DNA of 56,605 bases from Enterococcus durans NBRC 100479 = LMG 10746 (lineage in GTDB: Bacteria; Bacillota; Bacilli; Lactobacillales; Enterococcaceae): positions 1-56,605 of the forward strand of contig NZ_BCQB01000017.1 of the NCBI RefSeq assembly GCF_001544215.1, in the 5' to 3' direction. Below are positions 1-7,256 of the stretch, one piece after another; position 1 is the stretch's first letter, and each line of letters starts with the position of its first letter. Both the position numbers and the translations under genes were made by a program. Under the pieces are notes generated by a model that did no database searches, had not been told where the DNA came from, and saw only the letters and a program-made list of their open reading frames with translations.

Positions 1-1
1 A

Positions 2-598
2 GTTAAAAAGCTTTTCCCGAATGCTCAGTTGATCATCGACCGTTTCCACATCGTCCAACATATTGGCAGAACCTTCTTGAATCATCGAGTGAAAGAAACC
101 ACGGCACGGCTTAAAGGAACTTCCCACTCTCAACGAGGGTTAGGGAAAAAATTGAAACGCTATTGGAAACTCCTACAAAAAGAAGAAGCAAAGTTAAACT
201 ACGAAAAAAGGGTTAGGCGTGCCAGTTTTAAAGATTATTTGACTGAAAGTGAGATTGTCGATCGACTGTTATCTGCTTGTCCCAACCTGCGCCAAGGCTA
301 TCAGTTATACCAAGACATTCTTTATGCGGTAAAGAAAAGAGATCAGTCATTATTTGAGGACTGTTTAAACAGAGAAGTCAGCGGTCTTCCTGAAACCTAT
401 ACAACCACTTTACGAACGTTTAAAAAGTTTCTGCCACAGATCCAAAATGCGCTTTACTACAGCTATTCAAATGGACCATTGGAATGTTTAAACAACCACA
501 TCAAAGTATTAAAACGCAATGCGTACGGCTTTCGCAGCTTTTACAATTTCAAACTACGGATCATGATTCGTCATGGCAAAACATTTTTAACCAAATAA
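2..598 (+). CDS. ISL3-family transposase, C-terminal part
   Basis: This is the C-terminal part of a DDE transposase that cuts and inserts its own element. The frame runs open to the left edge, so the true start is outside the window; a TTG at 29 is internal and is not a start. The block PNAQLIIDRFHIVQ contains the family's second catalytic Asp, and GPLECLNNHIKVLKRNAYGF near the C-terminus contains the catalytic Glu region. The protein ends normally with a stop at 598 and no frameshift is visible, so this part of the gene is intact. It converges on acpB. Confidence 0.88.
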   Translation, partial: VKKLFPNAQLIIDRFHIVQHIGRTFLNHRVKETTARLKGTSHSQRGLGKKLKRYWKLLQKEEAKLNYEKRVRRASFKDYLTESEIVDRLLSACPNLRQGYQLYQDILYAVKKRDQSLFEDCLNREVSGLPETYTTTLRTFKKFLPQIQNALYYSYSNGPLECLNNHIKVLKRNAYGFRSFYNFKLRIMIRHGKTFLTK

Positions 599-599
599 A

Positions 600-633
600 C
601 AGAACAGAAAGAGAGTTTCTTCTTTCTGTTCTG
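600..633 (+). terminator. hairpin after the transposase gene
   Basis: CAGAACAGAAAG (600-611) pairs perfectly with CTTTCTGTTCTG (622-633). The stem directly follows the transposase stop and lies inside the IS. No long T-run follows, so its strength as an intrinsic terminator is uncertain. Confidence 0.55.
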
Positions 634-654
634 TCCAAATTATTCTAAGATTTC

Positions 655-683
655 TCTTTACCAACATCATTTGACAAAGAGCC
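655..683 (+). repeat. candidate right terminal inverted repeat of the IS
   Basis: The segment ends in TTGACAAAGAGCC. Read on the minus strand it starts GGCTCTTTGTCAA, matching the style of ISL3-family termini. The left copy is not in the window, so the boundary is inferred. Confidence 0.6.
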
Positions 684-723
684 AAAAAAGTGAGTAAAGA
701 CCAAAAATAGTCTTTACTCACTT
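684..723 (-). terminator. intrinsic terminator of acpB
   Basis: A perfect 14-bp stem pairs 688-701 with 710-723. On the minus strand it is followed by six T residues (684-689), placing it just after the acpB stop. The IS end begins immediately beyond the T-run. Confidence 0.85.
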
Positions 724-737
724 CTCTCTATCGAAAA

Positions 738-980
738 TTAGTTAAGATGACTGCTGATATAATCTACCGCGCCGCCAACTGTTTCAATTTGTTCTGCGTC
801 TTCATCAGAGATCTCTGTTCCAAACTCGTCTTCAAGCTCCAAAACAAATTCCATGATGCTGATTGAGTCAGCTTTTAGGTCATCTTTGATATTTAATTCA
901 TCAGTTACTTTATCTGTATCAATTTCAAAATGATTTGAAATAATTTTCGCTACTTTGTTAAATATTTCTTCACGTGCCAA
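738..980 (-). CDS. acpB: acyl carrier protein, AcpB type
   Basis: This 80-residue acyl carrier protein carries acyl chains on a 4'-phosphopantetheine arm. The attachment Ser is in the ADSIS motif, about residue 39, followed by the acidic helix FVLELEDEFG. The start is a TTG at 980: GGAGGTG lies six bases upstream, while an upstream TTG at 998 has no ribosome binding site. In Enterococcus faecalis the plsX-linked carrier (AcpB) is distinct from the one in the fatty-acid synthesis operon and supports use and sensing of exogenous fatty acids. Position next to plsX suggests the same role here. The symbol rests on context rather than comparison. Confidence 0.85.
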   Translation of the reverse strand: MAREEIFNKVAKIISNHFEIDTDKVTDELNIKDDLKADSISIMEFVLELEDEFGTEISDEDAEQIETVGGAVDYISSHLN

Positions 981-994
981 TGTTTTCACCTCCA

Positions 995-1011
995 ACAATT
1001 ATCGAAATTGT
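995..1011. promoter_or_regulatory. inverted repeat upstream of acpB
   Basis: ACAATT (995-1000) and AATTGT (1006-1011) form a perfect 6-bp inverted repeat around a 5-bp centre. It lies between the acpB promoter and its ribosome binding site. It could be an operator for a fatty-acid regulator, but no match to a known FabT site was established. Confidence 0.3.
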
Positions 1012-1033
1012 CGACTTTCTTTCGCCAACGCTA

Positions 1034-1062
1034 ATTCTACTGGCATTTTTTAAGAATGTCCA
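1034..1062 (-). promoter_or_regulatory. promoter for acpB
   Basis: On the minus strand TGGACA (1057-1062) and TAGAAT (1034-1039) are separated by 17 bp, each one base from consensus. They lie in the 123-bp gap between plsX and acpB, so acpB can be transcribed independently of plsX. Confidence 0.6.
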
Positions 1063-1103
1063 CCTTTTTTTCCACCGACTTTTTCTCATTCGGATAAAAA
1101 AAG

Positions 1104-2105
1104 TCACTCTGCGCTTTTTTCAAATTGTTCAACCAATTGGCCGACTACATTTGTTTCAAGCATCGTATGGATTTGGCGGATCGTATATCTTACCGCATCT
1201 GGACCCGTTGCACCATGAGTTTTGATCACTGGCGCTTTCAGTCCAAAGAGCACAGCTCCGCCATGTTTAGAGTAATCCATTTCAGATTTTAATGAACGCA
1301 GGCCGTTTTTTAGTAGTACAGCCCCCATTTTCCCTTTAAAACCTTCATTTAAAATGGCTGATTTCAAAAGATCCATCATATTCATTGCAGTACCTTCGAT
1401 TGATTTCAACACAGCGTTCCCAGTGAATCCATCAGTGACGACCACGTCAGCAACACCATTTAGCAATTCTCTTGCTTCTACATTACCAATGAAATTCAAA
1501 CTCGTTTCATTGTGTAGTAATTCAAAAGCCTTTTTCGTAAGTTCGCTTCCTTTGGTTTCTTCTGTTCCGTTGTTCAATAGTGCAACCCGAGGGCGACCAA
1601 TACCACGAACTTTTCGTGCATAAAACGAACCAAGTATACCATATTGTAGAAGATGCTCCGCTTTGTTTTCAGCATTTGCACCTAAATCCAACATATCAAA
1701 ACCAGCATCAGGTTTGCCAATAATAGGCAATGTGGACATTAATCCAGGACGTTCGATGTTTTTGATCCTGCCAACGATAAATAATCCTGCAGCTAATAAT
1801 GCTCCTGTATTTCCGGCTGAGAAAATAGCGTCTGCCTCTCCATTTTTCACTGCTTGCGCCGCTAAAACCATCGAAGCGGTCTTTTTACGACGAATCGCTT
1901 TAACTGGTTCATCATCACTGCTTATTTTTTCGTCTGTATGCACGATCGTGATATTTTTTTCATTTGTCAAATATTTTTTGATTTCTGCTTCCTTACCATA
2001 AAGGATAAATTCCACATCTGGGAAATCTTGTTGTGCTAAAGCCACACCTTCCACAATTGCTTGTGGTGCGTGGTCGCCACCCATTGCATCTACGGCGATT
2101 CTCAT
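1104..2105 (-). CDS. plsX: phosphate acyltransferase PlsX
   Basis: PlsX interconverts acyl-ACP and acyl-phosphate at the membrane surface, supplying acyl-phosphate for PlsY in phosphatidic acid synthesis. The 333-residue protein starts [14 protein letters not shown], the family N-terminal signature, and contains [13 protein letters not shown] and the [13 protein letters not shown] block. The start is the ATG at 2105 behind AAAGGAGTGG; a GTG nine bases upstream overlaps the ribosome binding site and is rejected. It lies between recG and acpB. With fakA nearby, it can receive acyl-phosphate made from scavenged fatty acids. Confidence 0.95.
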   Translation of the reverse strand: MRIAVDAMGGDHAPQAIVEGVALAQQDFPDVEFILYGKEAEIKKYLTNEKNITIVHTDEKISSDDEPVKAIRRKKTASMVLAAQAVKNGEADAIFSAGNTGALLAAGLFIVGRIKNIERPGLMSTLPIIGKPDAGFDMLDLGANAENKAEHLLQYGILGSFYARKVRGIGRPRVALLNNGTEETKGSELTKKAFELLHNETSLNFIGNVEARELLNGVADVVVTDGFTGNAVLKSIEGTAMNMMDLLKSAILNEGFKGKMGAVLLKNGLRSLKSEMDYSKHGGAVLFGLKAPVIKTHGATGPDAVRYTIRQIHTMLETNVVGQLVEQFEKSAE

Positions 2106-2152
2106 TATTTCCACTCCTTTTTTATCATCACTATAAAGTATAGCATAGTCTG

Positions 2153-4189
2153 CTAATCAAAATAATGACTATCTTGATTTTCTACCTCTAGACTATTTAC
2201 CAAAGGCCGATATTCTGGTAGTACCTGCCAATTTTTAATTTGCCAAACATTCTGCGCTTCTTCACGGGCGACTTCCAACACATTGCCATCAGCCACAAGA
2301 TCGGCAATCGCAAATTGAGGCAGCCCTGATTGGCGAAAGCCAAAGACTTCTCCAGGACCGCGTAATTCTAAGTCTTTTTCACTTAATACAAAGCCATTAT
2401 TTGTTTCTGTCATGATTTTCATCCGTTCAACGCCCAATTCATTCTTAGGATTAGCGACTAACACACAATAGGAAGCATCACTACCACGACCAACTCGGCC
2501 ACGCAATTGATGCAACTGTGCTAGTCCAAAACGATCCGCATCCATGATCAGCATGACTGTGGCATTTGGAACATTTACTCCGACTTCGATAACGGTCGTC
2601 GAAACTAAGATTTGCATCTTATTTTCTTTAAAGGTTTCCATGATCACATCTTTTTCTTGATTCTTCATTTTACCATGTAATAATCCCACTTCATACTGAG
2701 GTGCAAACAGCTCACTTAATTTCTCATAGATTTCTACCGCATTTTTCACATCCAGTGCTTCGGATTCTTCGATCAATGGACAAATCACGTACATCTGATG
2801 TCCCTTAGCTAATTCTTTATGTGTCCAATCCAATACACTGTCTAATTGCGGCGTTCTCACCCAACGTGTTTCGATGGGAATCCGCCCGGTTGGCAGCTCA
2901 TCGATGATCGAAACATCCATCTCTCCATACGCGGTAATTGCTAACGTACGAGGAATCGGCGTTGCAGTCATGAACAACACATCTGGCCGCCAACCTTTCT
3001 CCCGAAGAACTTTTCGTTGATTGACTCCAAAGCGATGCTGCTCGTCTGTGATCACTAACCCCAGATTTTGAAACTCCACGCCTTCTTGGATCAACGCATG
3101 TGTACCTATTATAATGTCTATTTCTCCGGTTTCTAGCTGTTCCATTAGTTCCTTTCGTTCTTTGGCTTTCGTTGAACCAGTTAAAAGAGCAAGCTTTACT
3201 TCTGTTGGATCAAACAATTGCTGTAAACTTTCCATATGCTGTTGTGCCAAAATTTCAGTGGGTACCATCAATGCGCCTTGGAATCCCGCTGTGATCGTAG
3301 CATACAAAGCAATGGCAGCTACAATCGTTTTCCCACTTCCTACATCCCCTTGTAAAAGACGTTGCATATGCTGCGGGCTTCTCAGGTCACGACAAATTTC
3401 ATTCGTTACGCGTTTTTGTGCATTCGTTAATTCAAAGGGCAATTTCTTGGTAAACTCTTTTAATCGTTGGATATCGTATAAGATCTCCAGTCCATTTTTT
3501 TCTGCTTTTTCGGCTTTTTTTAGTCCTTGAAGTCGCATTTGGAACAAAAAGAATTCCTCAAAAACGATTCGTCGCTTCGCCTGATGATTTTCTTCATGAT
3601 TTTTGGGAAAATGCATACTTCGAACAGCTGTTGGTCGATCCAATAAACGATACTTCTCGACTAAGTAGATCGGCAGATTTTCTTCAAGTAATTGTCCGTA
3701 TTCTTCAAATCCTTTTTTTATCAGATCAACTAAGGTCGTTTGGCGTATCGATTTATTGACATGATAGATAGGAGAAAAATCATCTAATGTTTGAGAACCC
3801 AAGATTTTCATTCCATTTAAAGCTTTTCGTTTTGCATCCCATTTTCCATAGACGGCGATTTCTTCTGATAAAATGATTTTATCTTTTAAATAAGGTTGAT
3901 TGAAAAAAGAAACATTGAACACTGCATGATCTTGCATCATTCGAAACTGTAATCGACTTTTTTTGTATCCAAATCGGCTCATGACAGGTGGAGAAACCAC
4001 AAGTCCTTTTAAGGTTACTTTCTCTTGGTCTTGGATCTCATTTAAATTTCTTTCTTGGATATCTTCATAGCGAAAAGGATAATAGGTCAGTAAATCTTCA
4101 ATCGTATGTATGCCTAAACTGGCAAGACTCACGGCTCTTTTCTCTCCCACACCAGCCAACACCGTAACTGGATCATTCAAAGATCGCAT
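2153..4189 (-). CDS. recG: ATP-dependent DNA helicase RecG
   Basis: RecG remodels stalled replication forks and Holliday junctions. The 678-residue protein has an N-terminal wedge/OB region (about 1-230), Walker A GDVGSGKT (281-288), a DEQH box (382-385) and a C-terminal helicase lobe with [11 protein letters not shown] and QLRGRVGRG. The start is the ATG at 4189, with AGGAGG eight bases upstream; earlier in-frame codons overlap that site. The length matches other Gram-positive RecG proteins. Its position between fakA and plsX is common in Firmicutes and does not imply a shared pathway. Confidence 0.96.
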   Translation of the reverse strand: MRSLNDPVTVLAGVGEKRAVSLASLGIHTIEDLLTYYPFRYEDIQERNLNEIQDQEKVTLKGLVVSPPVMSRFGYKKSRLQFRMMQDHAVFNVSFFNQPYLKDKIILSEEIAVYGKWDAKRKALNGMKILGSQTLDDFSPIYHVNKSIRQTTLVDLIKKGFEEYGQLLEENLPIYLVEKYRLLDRPTAVRSMHFPKNHEENHQAKRRIVFEEFFLFQMRLQGLKKAEKAEKNGLEILYDIQRLKEFTKKLPFELTNAQKRVTNEICRDLRSPQHMQRLLQGDVGSGKTIVAAIALYATITAGFQGALMVPTEILAQQHMESLQQLFDPTEVKLALLTGSTKAKERKELMEQLETGEIDIIIGTHALIQEGVEFQNLGLVITDEQHRFGVNQRKVLREKGWRPDVLFMTATPIPRTLAITAYGEMDVSIIDELPTGRIPIETRWVRTPQLDSVLDWTHKELAKGHQMYVICPLIEESEALDVKNAVEIYEKLSELFAPQYEVGLLHGKMKNQEKDVIMETFKENKMQILVSTTVIEVGVNVPNATVMLIMDADRFGLAQLHQLRGRVGRGSDASYCVLVANPKNELGVERMKIMTETNNGFVLSEKDLELRGPGEVFGFRQSGLPQFAIADLVADGNVLEVAREEAQNVWQIKNWQVLPEYRPLVNSLEVENQDSHYFD

Positions 4190-4256
4190 GGTCATTTCCT
4201 CCTCTTCGTCATTTCCCAACTGGCTGTCTTATTCTGTTTCAGCCATTCCTTAGAAA

Positions 4257-4288
4257 GAGGGCTGTACCATTTCTCTGGCACAGCCCTT
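4257..4288 (-). terminator. hairpin between fakA and recG
   Basis: AGGGCTGTACCA (from 4258) pairs with the GGCACAGCCCT arm ending at 4287. On the minus strand the stem is followed by CTCTTTCT, a moderate U-tract. It lies after the fakA stop and may partly separate fakA from recG transcription. Confidence 0.6.
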
Positions 4289-4316
4289 ACTAATTCGATC
4301 ATTCTTTGCTACGTTC

Positions 4317-5999
4317 TTATTCTGCTGAGAATAGATATGGATAAACAGGTTGGTCTCCTTGATGGATCTCGAATTCCAAATCTGGATAACGTTCGACTAA
4401 CTTAGCTGTCAAAGCTTCTGCTTGCTTAACTGAGCCGCCTTCACCAGCTAAGATCGTTACGATTTCTGTGTCTTCAGTGATCATTTTTTCTAGAGTATCT
4501 AATGAAGTTTCCACGATATCTGGATTAGAGATCACGATTTTTCCATCGATCATTCCTAAAAAGTCACCTTCAGTGATTTTTACGCCATCAATCGTTGTGT
4601 CACGAATAGCATGTGTCACTTGACCGCTCACTACACTTGAAAGCATTTCTGTCATTGTTTGTTTATTTTCATCTAATGATACTTGATCATTGAATGATAG
4701 CATCGCTGTCAATCCTTGAGAGATCGTCTTTGATGGCACGACTGCTACTGGGATTTCAGCAACTTCAGCTGCTTGGTCAGCAGCCATGAAAATATTTTTG
4801 TTGTTTGGCAACACGATAACTTTGTCTGCATTGACCTCTTGAATGGCTTTGACAATGTCCTCTGTACTTGGATTCATTGTTTGACCACCACTGATCACGT
4901 AATTTGCACCTAAGCTTTTAAATAACTCTTGGATCCCTTCGCCAGCAGCGATTGCTACGATACCATAAGGTGTACGTGTCGGTTTTTGTTGTGCAAACGC
5001 ATTGACATCTTCGTCATGCTCTAGAATCGTTTCATGTTGCAAACGCATATTATCCACTTTTATTTTCACTAATGAACCAAATTTTTGTCCATAGTTCAAT
5101 ACTTCACCTGGATTTTCTGTGTGAACATGTACTTTGATGATTTCTTCATCATTGACTACTAATAATGAATCGCCTAATCCGTCTAAGTAATTGCGGAACT
5201 CTTCATAATCAAATTGGCTATCAACGGTTGGTCCTTCGCCGATTTTCACCATAATTTCTGTACAGTAGCCATAGTGGATATCTTCTGTAGCTAATTGTCC
5301 TTGGACACTACGATGATGTTCCGCATTGACCATGTCATCCATTTCTGCTGGAGATGGTTCATAGACTTCATCTGCTTGGAATTCACCGTTCAAAGCGCTC
5401 AAAAAACCTTCATAGACAAACAGTAATCCTTGTCCACCACTATCGACTACACCTACTTCTTTTAATACTGGCAATAAGTCAGGTGTTTTAGCTAAAGCAC
5501 GTTTTCCGCCTTTGACAACGGCAGTCATCACTTCTATTACATCATCGGTTGATTTTGCTTTCTTTTCGCCAGCTTTGGCAGCTTCTCTCGCTACTGTCAG
5601 GATCGTTCCTTCCACTGGTTTCATGACCGCTTTATAAGCTGTTTCAACACCATGTGTAAAAGCCGCCGCTAGATCGGTAGCATTTAATACTGTTACATCT
5701 GGAATTTGTTTGGAAAAACCGCGGAATAATTGAGACAAGATAACGCCTGAATTTCCTCGAGCTCCCATCAATAATCCTTTAGATAGCATCGTTGCTAGAT
5801 CTCCTACTTTTTCAGAAGTAGAGTCAACTACTGCTTTTGCTCCGCTAGTCATGGATAAATTCATATTTGTACCAGTATCTCCATCAGGAACTGGAAATAC
5901 ATTTAACGAATTGACATATTCTGCATTTATTTGCAGACGATTCGCGCCCGCCTGAACCATTTCCTGGAATTGGCTTGCACTGATTTCTGTTAAACTCAC
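4317..5999 (-). CDS. fakA: fatty acid kinase catalytic subunit FakA
   Basis: FakA phosphorylates exogenous fatty acids held by FakB proteins, giving acyl-phosphate that PlsX and PlsY use. The 560-residue protein begins with a DhaL-type kinase domain containing PVPDGDTGTNM (about 36-46), whose aspartates bind Mg-ATP. LLMGARGNSGVILSQLFRG follows, then a C-terminal region of the DAK/YloV family. The start is the GTG at 5999 behind AAGGAGG. It is preceded by the Asp23-family gene after 52 bp, the usual yloU-yloV pairing. No fakB gene is in the window. Older annotations call it a dihydroxyacetone kinase-like or DAK phosphatase-domain protein. Confidence 0.88.
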   Translation of the reverse strand: MSLTEISASQFQEMVQAGANRLQINAEYVNSLNVFPVPDGDTGTNMNLSMTSGAKAVVDSTSEKVGDLATMLSKGLLMGARGNSGVILSQLFRGFSKQIPDVTVLNATDLAAAFTHGVETAYKAVMKPVEGTILTVAREAAKAGEKKAKSTDDVIEVMTAVVKGGKRALAKTPDLLPVLKEVGVVDSGGQGLLFVYEGFLSALNGEFQADEVYEPSPAEMDDMVNAEHHRSVQGQLATEDIHYGYCTEIMVKIGEGPTVDSQFDYEEFRNYLDGLGDSLLVVNDEEIIKVHVHTENPGEVLNYGQKFGSLVKIKVDNMRLQHETILEHDEDVNAFAQQKPTRTPYGIVAIAAGEGIQELFKSLGANYVISGGQTMNPSTEDIVKAIQEVNADKVIVLPNNKNIFMAADQAAEVAEIPVAVVPSKTISQGLTAMLSFNDQVSLDENKQTMTEMLSSVVSGQVTHAIRDTTIDGVKITEGDFLGMIDGKIVISNPDIVETSLDTLEKMITEDTEIVTILAGEGGSVKQAEALTAKLVERYPDLEFEIHQGDQPVYPYLFSAE

Positions 6000-6051
6000 C
6001 TAGATAATCCTCCTTCAGATCGACTGCTGAATGAATCAGCAAGCCTCCTGC

Positions 6052-6414
6052 CTAGTCTGGCAGTACACGAACACCTTGGACAAAGACATTAACAGAATTG
6101 GCTGTTACACCTAATAATGCCTCCAAGTTGTATTTTACTTTTTCTTGAACATTACGTGAAACTTCCGAAATTTTTGTACCATAGCTAATAATCGTATAAA
6201 CGTCCACCGCGATACCGTTATCTTCTTGACGAACGACTACACCTCTAGCATAATTTTCTTTACGTAAAATCTCAGTGATATTATCTTTGATTTGATTTTT
6301 GCTGGCCATTCCTACAACACCGAACACATCTGTCGCGGCGCCACCAACAACTGTTGCAATCACATCATTGGTAATTTCAATGGTTCCAGCTGACGTTTGA
6401 ATTTTTACAGCCAT
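6052..6414 (-). CDS. Asp23/Gls24 family protein (YloU-like)
   Basis: This is a 120-residue protein of the Asp23/Gls24 family, small cytoplasmic proteins linked in several Firmicutes to envelope homeostasis; the biochemical role is not established. It opens MAVKIQTSAGTIEITNDVIATVVGGAATDV and carries the family block around VFGVVGMASK. A short YTIISYGTKISEV strand segment and an amphipathic helix follow. The ATG at 6414 follows GGAGG. It heads the operon with fakA and is divergent from rpmB. Confidence 0.85.
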   Translation of the reverse strand: MAVKIQTSAGTIEITNDVIATVVGGAATDVFGVVGMASKNQIKDNITEILRKENYARGVVVRQEDNGIAVDVYTIISYGTKISEVSRNVQEKVKYNLEALLGVTANSVNVFVQGVRVLPD

Positions 6415-6562
6415 GAATGAGCCTCCTTAACGGGTAAAATACTCCCATTTTTCTTCTATCATATTTTATCATAGCGCAACCTGAAATAAAAGGTAGTTAC
6501 CCTAAAGTACTCAAAAACCCACGAATTTTTTAGAAATAACCTTGTATAATTTACAATTATTC

Positions 6563-6576
6563 TTGACAAATGTCAA
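6563..6576. promoter_or_regulatory. short inverted repeat upstream of rpmB
   Basis: TTGACA (6563-6568) and TGTCAA (6571-6576) form a perfect inverted repeat with a 2-bp centre. It lies about 20 bp upstream of the likely rpmB -35 element. No regulator is identified. Confidence 0.3.
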
Positions 6577-6596
6577 TTCTATCAGTGAAAATGTGC

Positions 6597-6625
6597 TTGC
6601 AAATTACTATTCTATATGATATGTT
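6597..6625 (+). promoter_or_regulatory. likely rpmB promoter
   Basis: TTGCAA (6597-6602) and TATGTT (6620-6625) are separated by 17 bp and lie 60 bp upstream of the rpmB start. Confidence 0.5.
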
Positions 6626-6684
6626 AGTCTTGTATGAGCTGAATTATTCTATTGCTCCAAATCAAGGCAAAGGAGGAAATTTAC

Positions 6685-6873
6685 ATGGCAAAAGTTTGTT
6701 ACTTTACAGGTCGCAAGACAAAAAGTGGAAACAACCGTTCACACGCTATGAACTCAACAAAACGTACTGTTAAACCTAACTTACAAAAAGTTCGCGTAAT
6801 GATCGACGGAACACCTAAAAAAGTTTGGGTGTCAACTCGTGCTTTGAAATCAGGAAAAGTTGAACGCGTTTAA
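6685..6873 (+). CDS. rpmB: 50S ribosomal protein L28
   Basis: This is the 62-residue L28 of the large ribosomal subunit. The sequence [27 protein letters not shown] is typical. It has one Cys, so it is the zinc-free form. The ATG at 6685 lies seven bases after AAAGGAGG. A longer in-frame extension back to 6652 lacks a ribosome binding site and is rejected. It is a single-gene unit on the plus strand, divergent from the Asp23-family gene, with its own terminator. Confidence 0.97.
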   Translation: MAKVCYFTGRKTKSGNNRSHAMNSTKRTVKPNLQKVRVMIDGTPKKVWVSTRALKSGKVERV

Positions 6874-6888
6874 TTGAATAAAGTTTGA

Positions 6889-6912
6889 GCCGTTCATTGT
6901 TGAACGGTTTTT
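6889..6912 (+). terminator. rpmB terminator
   Basis: CCGTTCA (6890-6896) pairs with TGAACGG (6901-6907), followed by five T residues, 16 bases after the rpmB stop. Confidence 0.85.
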
Positions 6913-6929
6913 ATTTACATATAACAAGT

Positions 6930-6979
6930 AAAAATACCTAAAGTAGACTCTTCATTGAGTTCTTGCTTTAGGTATTTTT
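6930..6979. terminator. second, bidirectional hairpin after rpmB
   Basis: AAAAATACCTAAAG (6930-6943) pairs with CTTTAGGTATTTTT (6966-6979), with A-runs on one side and T-runs on the other, so it can work on both strands. It may back up the rpmB terminator and insulate the next gene. Confidence 0.65.
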
Positions 6980-7256
6980 TCATACCACTTAAAAGTATCG
7001 GGTATTTGTCTTTTTATGATTGCTCAACTGTTTACGAAACATAGGTATATTCTTCTATTGATAGTTCATTTAGCTAGTATTTCGTCTAGATAAATTCAAT
7101 TCTTTCGTTATGTTTCCTAATAATATTTGACGATTTTATATTATTTATTTTGTTTTTTTATTTTTTTATGAAATGTAAAGTCTTTTAAGGTGGAGAAAAA
7201 GATGAATGTGATAAACTAGAAGTAGCTTCATTATCATAGAAATTGGTGGTTTGAAT
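6980..7256. other. AT-rich intergenic stretch before yfhO-like gene
   Basis: This AT-rich stretch contains no credible gene. It must hold the promoter of the downstream membrane-protein gene. A weak -10-like GATAAACT is present around 7210, but no convincing -35 was found. GGTGG at 7245-7249 is the ribosome binding site. Confidence 0.5.

Larger units (their letters stand above)
1..683 (+). mobile_element. ISL3-family insertion sequence, right-hand part
   Basis: The window opens inside an insertion sequence. The transposase reading frame is open from base 2 to 598. It is followed by a hairpin and then a candidate terminal inverted repeat at about 655-683 that, read outward-in, begins GGCTCTTTGTCAAATG, a form typical of ISL3-family ends. 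The left end and the other target-site copy lie outside the window, so completeness cannot be judged. The exact IS name was not assigned. Confidence 0.82.

Noticed and set aside
3114-3530. 138-codon plus-strand frame inside recG
   Set aside because: It is antisense to a clearly conserved gene, has no ribosome binding site and its sequence resembles no family.
6570-6773. 67-codon frame overlapping rpmB
   Set aside because: It is out of frame with rpmB, covers the promoter, and lacks a ribosome binding site.
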